A DNA stretch of 64,000 bases from Lentilactobacillus buchneri (GTDB taxonomy: Bacteria > Bacillota > Bacilli > Lactobacillales > Lactobacillaceae). The stretch lies in the NCBI RefSeq assembly GCF_018314255.1, contig NZ_CP073066.1:558001-622000 (forward strand), read 5' to 3'. Shown here one piece after another: positions 1 through 8,670 of this stretch. Made by a program: the position numbers and the translations under genes. The notes under the pieces are model-generated. The model was not told the DNA's origin and did not search any database. It saw only the letters and a list, made by a program, of their open reading frames with translations. Each line of letters opens with the position of its first letter. Position 1 is the first letter of the stretch.

Positions 1-9
1 GAAGTTAAT

Positions 10-1368
10 ATGAAAGTTGCAGTTATTGGTTGTACTCACGCAGGAACCTTTGCCATCAAAACAATTTTAGCAGAACACCCAGACGCAGAGGTCACCGTTT
101 ACGAAAAGAATGATAACATTTCGTTTCTTTCATGCGGAATCGCTTTATATCTCGGGGGACATGTAAAGGATCCGCAAGGCTTGTTCTATTCTAGCCCAGA
201 CGAACTTAAAAAACTAGGCGCCAGCGTTAAGATGAATCACGAAGTTACCAACGTTGACCCCGCCTCCAAAACCATTGAAGTAACCGACCTTAAAAATGAT
301 CAATCATTTGAAGACACTTACGACAAATTAGTTGTCACTACCGGTTCATGGCCAGTTATTCCACCAATCAAAGGCGTTGACAACAAAAATGTTTACCTTT
401 GCAAGAACTGGAATCACGCCAAAGAACTCTTTGAAACTGCACCCGAAAAGAAACGCATTACCATCGTTGGTGCCGGCTACATCGGTGCCGAATTAGCCGA
501 AGCTTACAACACCAAAGGACATGAAGTAACCTTACTGGATGGTGCCGACCGCATCATGAGCAAGTATTTTGACAAAGAATTCACCGACGTTGTTGAAAAA
601 GACTTCACCGACCACGGCGTCACCCTTGGCTTGGATCAGCAAGTCACAGAAATTTCCGGTGACGACACCGTTACCATCAAAACTACCAAAGGAACTTACG
701 AAACCGATTTAGTTGTTCTCTGCGTCGGCTTCCGTCCCAACACTGGTCTATTCAAAGGCAAGTTGGCAATGACCGACAACGGTGCGTTGATTACCAACGA
801 ATACATGCAGACTTCAGATCCTGATATTTACGGTGCCGGCGATAGTGTTGCCGTTCACTACAACCCAACTCACGGCTTGGCCTATATTCCACTGGCAACC
901 AATGCCGTTCGTCAAGGAATCTTAGTCGGCAAGAACATTGAAAAGCCAACAGTTAAGTACATGGGAACCCAATCTTCATCAGGTCTGAAGTTATACGACA
1001 AGACCATCGTTTCCACCGGCTTGACCATGGCTGCGGCAAAGGCACAAAATATCAACGCCAGCGAGGTGATCATCACCGATAACTACCGGCCAGAGTTCAT
1101 GCCAACCACTGAACCTGTTTTGATGTCATTGGTTTATGATCCAGAAACCCGTCGAATTCTTGGTGGTTCATTACTAAGTACCTACGATGTTTCCCAATCA
1201 GCTAATACCCTGTCGGTATGTATCCAAAATGAAAACACGATCGACGATTTGGCAATGGTTGATATGCTGTTCCAACCACAATTTGACCGCCCATTCAATT
1301 ACTTGAACATTTTGGCACAAGCCGCCCAAGAGCAAGCTGCCAAGCTTACCAAGGCCACTTCAAAATAA
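10..1368 (+). CDS. nox: NADH oxidase-type FAD flavoprotein (paralog 1)
   Basis: Cytoplasmic FAD- and NAD(P)H-dependent oxidoreductase of the NADH oxidase / NADH peroxidase / CoA-disulfide reductase group; in lactic acid bacteria the common member is the water-forming NADH oxidase that regenerates NAD+ using oxygen. Visible are the N-terminal Rossmann FAD site (VIGCTHAG, residues 5-12), the SFLSCG segment with the single redox Cys42, a second dinucleotide site VGAGYIGAE near residue 155, the YGAGD FAD motif near residue 275, and a C-terminal dimerisation domain. The length, 452 residues, is standard. The ribosome site (GAAG, bases 1-4) lies at the window edge, so the promoter is not seen. A paralog lies at 16002..17360. 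Cys42 alone does not separate oxidase from peroxidase or CoA-disulfide reductase, so the exact activity is inferred. Confidence 0.9.
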   Translation: MKVAVIGCTHAGTFAIKTILAEHPDAEVTVYEKNDNISFLSCGIALYLGGHVKDPQGLFYSSPDELKKLGASVKMNHEVTNVDPASKTIEVTDLKNDQSFEDTYDKLVVTTGSWPVIPPIKGVDNKNVYLCKNWNHAKELFETAPEKKRITIVGAGYIGAELAEAYNTKGHEVTLLDGADRIMSKYFDKEFTDVVEKDFTDHGVTLGLDQQVTEISGDDTVTIKTTKGTYETDLVVLCVGFRPNTGLFKGKLAMTDNGALITNEYMQTSDPDIYGAGDSVAVHYNPTHGLAYIPLATNAVRQGILVGKNIEKPTVKYMGTQSSSGLKLYDKTIVSTGLTMAAAKAQNINASEVIITDNYRPEFMPTTEPVLMSLVYDPETRRILGGSLLSTYDVSQSANTLSVCIQNENTIDDLAMVDMLFQPQFDRPFNYLNILAQAAQEQAAKLTKATSK

Positions 1369-1471
1369 CGGTTACATTTTAGCTTTGTAAATAAGTCTGA
1401 ACCACGTTATAATATTTACTGCATGGTGATGACGATCTTTCTAAACCACATTTAGCGTCTCACAAATGCAT

Positions 1472-1499
1472 CCCGTCTGACTTCGGTCGGGCGGGTTTT
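1472..1499 (+). terminator. Intrinsic terminator after nox paralog 1
   Basis: The hairpin CCCGTCTGAC-ttcg-GTCGGGCGGG has a stable TTCG tetraloop and is followed by TTTTC. It lies about 100 nt past the nox stop codon. Confidence 0.8.
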
Positions 1500-1576
1500 C
1501 TTATATCATGCTTGTGCTATCAATAATTCAGGCTATACTTATGGCAGATTCAGACAGGAAATTGGAGGTATGAATA

Positions 1577-1903
1577 ATGGCAGAAGACCATTTTATCATT
1601 TCAACAACTGAAAACATCCCCGGAAAAGAATACGAAGTGATCGGTGAAGTCTTTGGCTTAACCACCCAGTCCAAAAACGTCGTTCGAAACATCGGTGCCG
1701 GATTGAAAAACATTGTCGGCGGCGAAATCAAAGATTACACCAAGATGTTAGATGAAGCCCGCAACATTTCCGTTGACCGGCTAAAACAAAACGCCATTAA
1801 AATGGGCGCCGACGCGGTCGTGATGATGCGCTTTGATTCCGGATCGATTGGTGCGGATATGCAGTCAGTCGCTGCTTATGGGACTGCGGTTAAGTATAAG
1901 TAA
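1577..1903 (+). CDS. YbjQ/UPF0145 family protein
   Basis: A 108-residue cytoplasmic protein of the YbjQ (UPF0145) family, small single-domain proteins that form oligomeric beta-barrel rings and are often labelled heavy-metal-binding; the physiological role is not established. The family pattern is visible: N-terminal [10 protein letters not shown], a central [17 protein letters not shown] segment, then [22 protein letters not shown] and a C-terminal [10 protein letters not shown]. The start is set by GGAGG at 1564-1568, eight bases before the ATG. It appears to be a single-gene unit between a terminator at 1472 and another at 1923. Confidence 0.88.
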   Translation: MAEDHFIISTTENIPGKEYEVIGEVFGLTTQSKNVVRNIGAGLKNIVGGEIKDYTKMLDEARNISVDRLKQNAIKMGADAVVMMRFDSGSIGADMQSVAAYGTAVKYK

Positions 1904-1922
1904 TCCGCCGGTTTTATTTGGA

Positions 1923-1957
1923 GGCCTGAAGGTAGTGATACCTTTGGGCCTTTTTTC
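1923..1957 (+). terminator. Intrinsic terminator after the ybjQ-like gene
   Basis: GGCCTGAAGGTA-gtga-TACCTTTGGGCC is a 12-bp stem with one mismatch, followed by six T. It starts about 20 nt after the stop codon. Confidence 0.88.
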
Positions 1958-1992
1958 TGTGGATCTTTTGATGGTTAAAAGCAGAACCTTTT

Positions 1993-2336
1993 GCCCTCCC
2001 TCCTCCAGCCAAAAGCCTGACTCGGCTTTCGTCGCTCTTCTGTTACTTAGCTGAAACGTGCTTCGGGGGACAGCAAAAGGATTTTAAGCCCCTCCAGCCA
2101 AAAGCCTGACTCGGCTTTCGTCGCTTTTCTGTTACTTAGCTGAAACGTGCTTCGGGGGACAGCAGGGAGAACCTAAGTCGCACCACCCGAAAGCCTGACT
2201 CGGCTTTCGTCGCTCTTCTGCTACTTAGCTGAAACGTGCTTCGGGGGACAGCGATTGGATTCTAAGCCCCTCCAGCCAAAAGCCTGACTCGGCTTTCGTC
2301 CGGAGGGGCTTAGAATCCAATCGCTAAACGTCCCCC
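1993..2336. repeat. Family B repeat: tandem 89-bp units ending in a long palindrome
   Basis: The hairpin AAAGCCTGACTCGGCTTT begins at 2012, 2101, 2190 and 2279, an exact 89-bp period. The first three units carry a constant right half (gctgaaacgtgcttcgggggacagc). The fourth instead completes a palindrome: GGGGGAC at 2243 pairs with GTCCCCC ending at 2336, and a 23-bp arm at 2251-2273 is perfectly repeated in reverse at 2302-2324. With the flanking bases it fills most of the 560-bp gap between 1903 and 2465; I see no gene in that gap. A related block lies at 35101-35290. The units are contiguous with no unique spacers, so this is not a CRISPR array. Confidence 0.9.
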
Positions 2337-2464
2337 TTCGCACTCTTTGTAAAATTCACGTAACCAACACGTAAAAGTTTAACCAACTTCAATTCAAATC
2401 CCCTCTTTCACGATACTATGAAATTGCAGAAACAAAATCTTAAGAATTCATGGAGATGAAATTG

Positions 2465-4570
2465 ATGATTGTTAAGTTGAAAAGTTCTATCTTTATCTCA
2501 GCCGTTGCGCTGGGGATTCTCGGCGTCAGTTGCGTTGCTCCCAGCGCCCACGCCAGCGCCCCCAAAGCACTTACGGCTGAACATCCGTTAACCGGAAGTC
2601 CTGCCAACCATAACGTAACCTTTACCGGGACGTCTGCGCTTTACTCCAAACCACCCGTTGGCAAAGGTGCCCACGTTGTTGCCGGCAAGGCGACTTTAAA
2701 GCAATTAGCCTCGTCTAAATCTTCTGCTGACAATTTTGCGGCTGATCGTCAGGCCACTGCCAAAAATGGTGCCGTCTACTACAAAGTGACTTCCTTTGAC
2801 GGCCAATACCATGGCTGGATTTACGGTGGCAAAAAAGCTGGTCAGTTTAGTGGCGGTCTGGAACCTTTCTGGACGTTCAACCAAACGACCCCACCGGCCA
2901 GTCTGGGTAAATACACCTTCAAAATTGCCGCTCCCGGGTTCCAAAACGATGGCAAAACCGTTACATACAAAGCACCCATCAACACGACCTACCAAGCTGG
3001 CAAACAGATTGGCGACTCCGTTAGATATGCCAATACCACGTTTAAGATTGACGGCATGGGCACCCGGGCTCGCGAAGGCGATGTTTGGGTTCACATCAGT
3101 GCGCTGAATTCTGCCGACGCCAAAGCAAATGGCTGGATTCTTTACAAAGGCCTGCGTCAAGCAGAATCCCCCATTCCAAATAATGCCTTGCGAATCGACC
3201 TGGTTGACAGCAATGGTAGTTTGATCCGCTACATCAATTACACCAGCGCCAACGCCCAATACGACCAACCACTGGGTATCCCATACGAAACTTCCTGGAC
3301 GCTCGGCAACGACGATCTCGCCAACATTCAAGTTGCCGTTCGCCAAGCACTCCAAGGGACCGGCTACAACCTGGACACGATTTCTGCCAACCAGGCCGGC
3401 TTTCTTGCCCAGGCTAAATTTGGTCACCGGGCCTCACTGACCGTTAAGAATGCCGATCCCATTCCCGGAAACGCCATCCGCATCAATCTGGTCAACGATG
3501 CCAACGCAGTGATCGATACTGTCGACTACACCCCAACAGGCGCCCAACCCGGCCAATTACTGGGGACCAGTTCAAACGGAACGACCTCATTAAATGATAC
3601 TGATCGAAAGGCAATCCAGTCCGCCATTTCCACAGCCTTAAAGGATTCTGGGTACCAATTGACCGACTTGTCAGCAGATCAAATCTCAGACTTGGCCAAA
3701 ACCAAGTTTGGCGGGGCCGTTTACCTGAAAGCCAACAGCTCCGATACATCAATCGCCGATAACGCAGTTCGCATCAATTTTGTTGACCCAAGTAACGGGA
3801 AAGTCATCAAATCGATTGACTATGTCAACACCGATGCGGATGATCCGGCCAAGAAAGGCACCACTTTAGGCACTCAAAAATCCGGCAAGTGGCTGCTTGG
3901 CGATAGTGACGTTGTCGAAATCAATGCCCTGGCCGCCTCGTCGTTGTCCGGAACCGGTTATCTGTTGAACCAGGAACACCTTTCCGATGACCAGCAGAGC
4001 ACTTTGGCCAAAGCCAAGTTTGGCAGTTCCGTTTCGATCAATGTCGGCAAGGCCAACAACTCAACTCACTTTAATTTATACGCTGCCAGTTCTTCAGGAG
4101 ACAGCGCCAACGCTCAACAGCTGACCCCAACCGGATTGACGTACGTGAACAACAGCTGGGAATTTCCAGATGTCGGCGGCAGCAGTCAGCCAACTTACAG
4201 CCAGTTAAGTGCGGCTGACATTGCCGGTTTGTCAGCCACCAATCTGGCTAACTTCAAACAGGCACTGGCAAAATACAGTTCTGATTCGCTGGCAGCGATC
4301 AATAACAGTTTTAAATCAGCTGCCGAGATGCAGTACGTCGATAATGGCCAAACTGCCAGTTTGAACCAGGCAGACCTGGATTCTGCCAAAAGCAATTTGA
4401 AGAACAGCAGTTGGTCAACGCTTCAATCGCCAAAATATCCGGTCTTTAGAAAAGACGACAACGGGTCGATTAACATTGCTTGGCAAACCATTACCTACCA
4501 CGCCAAATCGGTCAAACAAAATGCGGATGACCAATCCCTCAGCCTGACCTACACATTCGACGCGCAATAA
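2465..4570 (+). CDS. Secreted S-layer-like surface protein with three repeats
   Basis: A 701-residue exported protein. The signal peptide covers residues 1-33 (MIVKLKSSIFISAVALGILG, then AHASA), with no lipobox and no LPXTG. Residues about 45-235 hold two SH3/GW-like wall-binding modules recognisable by ALYSKP, VYYKV, GWIYGG and later TRAREGDVWVHI, GWILYKGL; this region resembles the N-terminal wall anchor of the S-layer proteins of the L. brevis/buchneri group. Three repeats of about 95 residues start near residues 238, 334 and 430 (pattern NAxRIxLV..DYT...LG...AxFG), and a divergent fourth near 533. GGAG at 2452-2455 sits ten bases before ATG 2465 and overlaps the earlier in-frame ATG codons at 2450 and 2456, which favours 2465. 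It is the first gene of an operon with the secreted protein at 4599. Whether it forms a real S-layer is inference. Confidence 0.82.
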   Translation: MIVKLKSSIFISAVALGILGVSCVAPSAHASAPKALTAEHPLTGSPANHNVTFTGTSALYSKPPVGKGAHVVAGKATLKQLASSKSSADNFAADRQATAKNGAVYYKVTSFDGQYHGWIYGGKKAGQFSGGLEPFWTFNQTTPPASLGKYTFKIAAPGFQNDGKTVTYKAPINTTYQAGKQIGDSVRYANTTFKIDGMGTRAREGDVWVHISALNSADAKANGWILYKGLRQAESPIPNNALRIDLVDSNGSLIRYINYTSANAQYDQPLGIPYETSWTLGNDDLANIQVAVRQALQGTGYNLDTISANQAGFLAQAKFGHRASLTVKNADPIPGNAIRINLVNDANAVIDTVDYTPTGAQPGQLLGTSSNGTTSLNDTDRKAIQSAISTALKDSGYQLTDLSADQISDLAKTKFGGAVYLKANSSDTSIADNAVRINFVDPSNGKVIKSIDYVNTDADDPAKKGTTLGTQKSGKWLLGDSDVVEINALAASSLSGTGYLLNQEHLSDDQQSTLAKAKFGSSVSINVGKANNSTHFNLYAASSSGDSANAQQLTPTGLTYVNNSWEFPDVGGSSQPTYSQLSAADIAGLSATNLANFKQALAKYSSDSLAAINNSFKSAAEMQYVDNGQTASLNQADLDSAKSNLKNSSWSTLQSPKYPVFRKDDNGSINIAWQTITYHAKSVKQNADDQSLSLTYTFDAQ

Positions 4571-4598
4571 TCATTTATTTAGAAAAGGACGAGATAAG

Positions 4599-6083
4599 AT
4601 GAATAAACCTTTAAGAACGATCTTCACGTTTGCCTTGGCATTTACCGCCGCGGGTGTTCTCGCAGCCTCGACCAACGCCCAAGCCGACATCATCGACGTT
4701 CCCGGTGCGGTCAAATCAATTCCCCAAGTCAACGCCGGCAATGTCCTCACCAACTATGATTCAAGTGATCTGAAAAATATTGATAACACTTCGCCGATCG
4801 GGAACATGGATCGCAAATATAACCAGGGCACCATCGATCCAACTCAGGACAACGCCGGCGACACCTTTGCGACCACTGACGCGACGACAACGACCGCTAA
4901 TTCGTTTAAAACTCAGTGGTTCCTCCCCGACGGTTTCAATGTAACCGACTACCAACACGGTAACTTCCAAAGCGTCGCACTGGACGACTCTGGGAACGTG
5001 TACTTTGTCGAATCTAACGGCAGTGATACCAACTTGGGCGTGATCATCAAATTTGATACCAATAAGCTCAAACAACTGGGGCTGGAAAATGACCCAATGG
5101 CCCTATGGAACGCCTTTAACTACTTCAATCCGTATACTGAAGACGGCGTCACCCACAACAACCAGTACGATGATCTGTATGAGTCGATGAAAGATACCTT
5201 TAAAACTGTCAAGTCACTTACCAGCAAGGAAGCCACCGTTAAGGCAGCAATGAATGACCTGGCAAACGCCAAGCGGACGACCCAGGCGAAATATCGAAAG
5301 GCCAGCAGCACGACTAAGAAGCATTTAGCCGCGAGTCTAAAAGCAAATGCCAAAAAGATGGCCGCTGACAGGACCAAATTAACCGCGTTGCAAAAACAAA
5401 TTGCGCACGGCCAGTCACAGATCGCCAAAATCAAGGCGAAAAATCCTGAATTATTCAAGAACATTGAAATTGCCGAAACCGCTCAGCTCAGTCCACAAGT
5501 CGATATTGGCCACGGCCAAACATTGACCTTCAACCCACAAAACAAGCATTTGTACCTGGTTGAAGATAATACGTTGACCGATCTGCGCAACCGGGATGAA
5601 AACAACACCGTCCTGGAAATGGATCCCAATACCATGGAGCCGATCAGACAATACAATTTCAAAATGTTCCAGGGAACCAAAGGCAACCTCCAGCTGCACA
5701 CGTTAGTCTTTGATAAGAACGGTAACGCTTATTGGGGTCGAAAGAACGGCATGGGCTACATGTTCTTCTATGGTCGACTCGACGAAAACAGTGTCAAATT
5801 CGCCGCTGCCCCTGAAAAATTAAAGACCCGCGGTGGCTCGCCTAATCAAGGGGTCGCTTTCAACAATGTCAATAATCGCATTTATGTGGTTTCTGACGAT
5901 GTCTTGACCTCCGTTCCGGTTGATAAACTGACTGCAGGCACCGCAACCCCGGATGACGTCAACTACTCGGTTTTCCAATCCAAACGTGAATGGGAATGCC
6001 TGGCATTTGACTCCCAAGGCTACGGCCACCTTCTCGCTCTGTGGCCGGCGGAATTGATGAAGAGTACCGCACCACTAAACTAA
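4599..6083 (+). CDS. Secreted propeller-like protein with a coiled-coil insert
   Basis: A 494-residue protein that I do not recognise by name. It has a clear signal peptide (residues 1-30, ending in NAQADI) and no anchor motif. Residues about 105-165 and 305-490 contain short beta repeats such as FQSVALDDSGNVYFVES, LHTLVFDKNGNAYWG and NQGVAFNNVNNRIYVVS, the look of a beta-propeller or NHL-type fold. They are separated by a Lys/Ala-rich helical segment at about 200-293 that should form a coiled coil. It lies 28 bp after the S-layer-like gene with AAAAGGA as ribosome site, so the two are probably co-transcribed and secreted together; an extracellular partner or assembly role is inference. Confidence 0.72.
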   Translation: MNKPLRTIFTFALAFTAAGVLAASTNAQADIIDVPGAVKSIPQVNAGNVLTNYDSSDLKNIDNTSPIGNMDRKYNQGTIDPTQDNAGDTFATTDATTTTANSFKTQWFLPDGFNVTDYQHGNFQSVALDDSGNVYFVESNGSDTNLGVIIKFDTNKLKQLGLENDPMALWNAFNYFNPYTEDGVTHNNQYDDLYESMKDTFKTVKSLTSKEATVKAAMNDLANAKRTTQAKYRKASSTTKKHLAASLKANAKKMAADRTKLTALQKQIAHGQSQIAKIKAKNPELFKNIEIAETAQLSPQVDIGHGQTLTFNPQNKHLYLVEDNTLTDLRNRDENNTVLEMDPNTMEPIRQYNFKMFQGTKGNLQLHTLVFDKNGNAYWGRKNGMGYMFFYGRLDENSVKFAAAPEKLKTRGGSPNQGVAFNNVNNRIYVVSDDVLTSVPVDKLTAGTATPDDVNYSVFQSKREWECLAFDSQGYGHLLALWPAELMKSTAPLN

Positions 6084-6098
6084 ATTTGAATGGCACCT

Positions 6099-6142
6099 AA
6101 AAAGCCTGCAACTCAGTATGATGCTGAAGTTACAGGCTTTTC
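6099..6142. terminator. Bidirectional terminator between convergent genes
   Basis: AAAAGCCTGcAACT and AAGTTaCAGGCTTTT form a stem of about 14 bp with A and T tracts on opposite sides, so it can stop transcripts from both directions. The stop codon of the minus-strand membrane protein gene (6130-6132) lies inside the right arm. Confidence 0.85.
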
Positions 6143-6633
6143 CTGTGCCTTGAACGTTTAATGAGTGCATAAATCAACCACAAAGGTCCGAAAAGCACAA
6201 TGAGAAGATTCAAACACAAATTTTTAAAAATGTTAAAGCCAAAATCAGCCGCGCCCTTGTATGATTGGGTCTGAGTGTAGCGGAACTCCCAAGGGTTGAC
6301 GGTGACGCCATTGGCCGACCAGGCACGGTTCTTATGATTGGCTTGAACGTCAGCATGATGCAGGCGGAGGGCTTTGTCTTTATAGGTTTCAAATTCAACC
6401 GATTCTTGGCTGAATGCCTGCCGCATCAGGATTCGAACCACCGGCAGAATCAGGAGCATATCTAACAAAAAGTACCAATCCCAAGCAGACAGGTTAAATG
6501 CCAACCGCAGACTGCCTTTGGTGGACCACTCAGGAAGCTGCAGCGCACCATCATAAAAATAAATCAGTAACAGCGCAACCAAGCCACCCAACAGAGACCA
6601 CCCATAATTCAAGAAATGTCTCACGATTTTCAA
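6130..6633 (-). CDS. Small integral membrane protein at the end of the arg operon
   Basis: An unrecognised 167-residue protein. Hydrophobic segments lie near the N-terminus (WSLLGGLVALLLIYF), in the middle (WYFLLDMLLILPVVRIL) and at the C-terminus (LCLNLLIVLFGPLWLIYALI), with a soluble charged stretch between the second and third and a basic tail KRSRHRKSL. GAGAGGTGG followed six bases later by TTG at 6633 argues for this TTG start over an ATG farther upstream. It follows argD by about 100 bp on the same strand with no terminator visible between them, so it may be co-transcribed with arginine genes; no function can be assigned. Confidence 0.6.
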   Translation of the reverse strand: MKIVRHFLNYGWSLLGGLVALLLIYFYDGALQLPEWSTKGSLRLAFNLSAWDWYFLLDMLLILPVVRILMRQAFSQESVEFETYKDKALRLHHADVQANHKNRAWSANGVTVNPWEFRYTQTQSYKGAADFGFNIFKNLCLNLLIVLFGPLWLIYALIKRSRHRKSL

Positions 6634-6732
6634 GTTGATCCACCTCTCAACGGCAACAGAATATCTTAAAGATAACCGTTGCGACTTGGGATGTAAAGGC
6701 ATTATTAAAATTATTCACATTTATTTCACATT

Positions 6733-7896
6733 TTAGACGGATTGTGATTCAGTGACCGCAGCTACCTTTGCCAAAACGGCGGCAATTTGATCAATCCCGG
6801 CTAACAGATCAGCCTCGCTCATTACCAATGGTGGCAGTAACCGTAACGTATTGTGCTTAGCCGACAACGTCAGCAGCCCGTTTTCTTGAAGTTGGCCAAT
6901 AACATCCTCGACTTTAACGGCAGCACTCAAATGAATCCCGATCATCAGACCTAATCCACTCACGCTGTCCACAACGGTTAATGGCGAAATTTGTTTGTGA
7001 ATGGCCGCAAAGACCGCTTGAGATTTTTCTTGAACCTCAGCCAAAAATGTCGGGGTTAACTGTTCTAAGACTGCTTTTGCGGAAGCCAAAGCAATCTTGT
7101 TGCCGCCAAAAGTCGTGCCGTGAGAACCCGGACCAAACGCCTTCGCCAGTTCCTTTTTACCCAGCATCGCACCAATTGGCAGGCCATTGCCCAAGGCTTT
7201 GGCACACGTAATAATGTCAGGATCAAGATCGTAGTGTTGGAAGGCAAACTTCATTCCGGTTCGGCCAATGCCTGTCTGCACCTCGTCGATGATTAACAGA
7301 ACGCCCTGGTCGTGGCATTTAGCGGCAACTTTTTGCAGCCACTCGCCATTGCCGTTAACGACGCCGCCTTCTCCTTGAATCACTTCCAAAATGACAGCCG
7401 CCAAATCCTCATTAATCGCGTCAAGTGCCTGGGGATCGTTGTAATCAGCGAAACTGACCTCTGGAACCAGTGGCTTAAATCCCGTCTGGATGTCGGGATT
7501 GCCGGTCAAGGACATCGACCCGTAAGTTCGGCCGTGAAAGCCATTGTTAAACGCGAGAACTTTGCCTTTACCAGTTGCCTTGCGGGCCAATTTAAATGCG
7601 GCCTCATTGGCTTCAGTACCCGAGTTACAGAAAAAGGCCAGCATGCCAGCTGGACACAGCGAAGCGGCTACTTCATCCTGCAGACTGCTGGGGTACAGAT
7701 TGGAGGTATGCCAAACTTTCCCAAGCTGATTAATCACACTCTGCTCGATCCAATCATTGCTGTAACCGAAGCTGCAGACCCCGATTCCGCTGGTAAAATC
7801 CAAATACGATTTGTGATGACTATCCACTAAATGCCAATCATGCCCCGAAACAATTTCCATCGGGTATTGGGCATACGTTGGAAAAACATGTTCCAT
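6733..7896 (-). CDS. argD: Acetylornithine aminotransferase
   Basis: A pyridoxal-phosphate class III aminotransferase that converts N-acetylglutamate semialdehyde to N-acetylornithine with glutamate as amino donor. The family motifs are in order: CNSGTEANEAA (residues 90-100) and FHGRTYGSMSLTG for cofactor phosphate, LLIIDEVQTG with Asp204 against the PLP ring, and CAKALGNGLPIGAM with Lys233 as the Schiff-base lysine. At 387 residues it is of normal length. It follows argB by 12 bp with AAGGAG as ribosome site, the fourth gene of argC-J-B-D. No argF follows, unlike the argCJBDF order known from some lactobacilli. Confidence 0.95.
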   Translation of the reverse strand: MEHVFPTYAQYPMEIVSGHDWHLVDSHHKSYLDFTSGIGVCSFGYSNDWIEQSVINQLGKVWHTSNLYPSSLQDEVAASLCPAGMLAFFCNSGTEANEAAFKLARKATGKGKVLAFNNGFHGRTYGSMSLTGNPDIQTGFKPLVPEVSFADYNDPQALDAINEDLAAVILEVIQGEGGVVNGNGEWLQKVAAKCHDQGVLLIIDEVQTGIGRTGMKFAFQHYDLDPDIITCAKALGNGLPIGAMLGKKELAKAFGPGSHGTTFGGNKIALASAKAVLEQLTPTFLAEVQEKSQAVFAAIHKQISPLTVVDSVSGLGLMIGIHLSAAVKVEDVIGQLQENGLLTLSAKHNTLRLLPPLVMSEADLLAGIDQIAAVLAKVAAVTESQSV

Positions 7897-7908
7897 ATTC
7901 TACACTCC

Positions 7909-8658
7909 TTAAATTGCCAGCTGCTTGACCGATAAACTGGTCCCTGAATGCTGCAGCTGATTAGTAATTTTAACTTCTTTCACGCCATGCTTTAATGCGT
8001 CAAATGCGGCTTTGATTTTTGGCTGCATCCCTGATTTGATGATCTCAGCCTCGAACAGTTGATTGGCCTTCTGCAGGCTCAATTGATCAATAACGTGGCT
8101 GTTGACCATCACACCGGGCACATCGGTTACCAGATACAGCTTTTCTGCCCCCAGCAGTCTGGCAACTGCTGCAGCAGCCACGTCACCATTGACATTTAAA
8201 TTCTTACCCGACTTGGTCACGCCCAACGGGGCGCACACGCCAATTCCATCGGCCAAGGCGTGGTCGATGTAATCCCGATTGATGCCGGTAACCTCGCCAA
8301 CCTCACCATAAACTGCCTGATCCAGGTAGTCACCAACCAGTACAGGCTGACCGCCGGCATTTAATCCGACGACCGGAAGTCCATGAGCAGACAACTGGCG
8401 ACAGAGTGCCGGCTGAACCAGTCCCAATAATACAGCTTGGGTGACTTTGAGGGTTTGGGAGCTGGTAACCCGGACGCCGTTAATCTTGGCGACCGGCAAA
8501 TTGAGTTGGGCGCTCCACTCAGAGATTTGTGGCCCACCGCCATGGACAATCAGAATCTGTTTGCCCATTTGGCGCCAGCTCCGTAGCTGTTCAAAAAATT
8601 CTTCTGTCAGCTGATCAGTGGCGTGACCGCCAACTTTGACAACAATTATCTGACTCAT
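7909..8658 (-). CDS. argB: Acetylglutamate kinase
   Basis: Amino-acid kinase family enzyme that phosphorylates N-acetylglutamate, the second step of ornithine synthesis. Visible are the N-terminal VVKVGGHA phosphate-binding glycine loop, HGGGPQISEW, the GLNAGG segment, NVNGDVAAAAVA, and the C-terminal SGMQPKIKAAFDAL. The start was moved: a GTG at 8667 lies within the ribosome site, while AGGAGG is eight bases before ATG 8658, giving 249 residues beginning MSQIIVVKVGG. The gene is 12 bp downstream of argJ and 12 bp upstream of argD. In many bacteria this step is feedback-inhibited by arginine; nothing here shows which type this is. Confidence 0.95.
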   Translation of the reverse strand: MSQIIVVKVGGHATDQLTEEFFEQLRSWRQMGKQILIVHGGGPQISEWSAQLNLPVAKINGVRVTSSQTLKVTQAVLLGLVQPALCRQLSAHGLPVVGLNAGGQPVLVGDYLDQAVYGEVGEVTGINRDYIDHALADGIGVCAPLGVTKSGKNLNVNGDVAAAAVARLLGAEKLYLVTDVPGVMVNSHVIDQLSLQKANQLFEAEIIKSGMQPKIKAAFDALKHGVKEVKITNQLQHSGTSLSVKQLAI

Positions 8659-8670
8659 TTCCTTCACCTC

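Noticed and set aside
1993..2336. Regularly spaced 89-bp repeats as a CRISPR array
   Set aside because: The units are contiguous and nearly identical over their whole length, with no unique spacers and no cas genes.
2341..2440. Promoter for the S-layer-like operon (TTCAAT ... GATACT, 18 bp)
   Set aside because: The match is weak, and direct repeats in the area give several equally poor alternatives.
2705..3427. 240-codon minus-strand reading frame
   Set aside because: Antisense shadow of the S-layer-like gene, no ribosome site and no recognisable domain.
7312..7830. 172-codon plus-strand frame
   Set aside because: Antisense to argD, whose motifs are complete.
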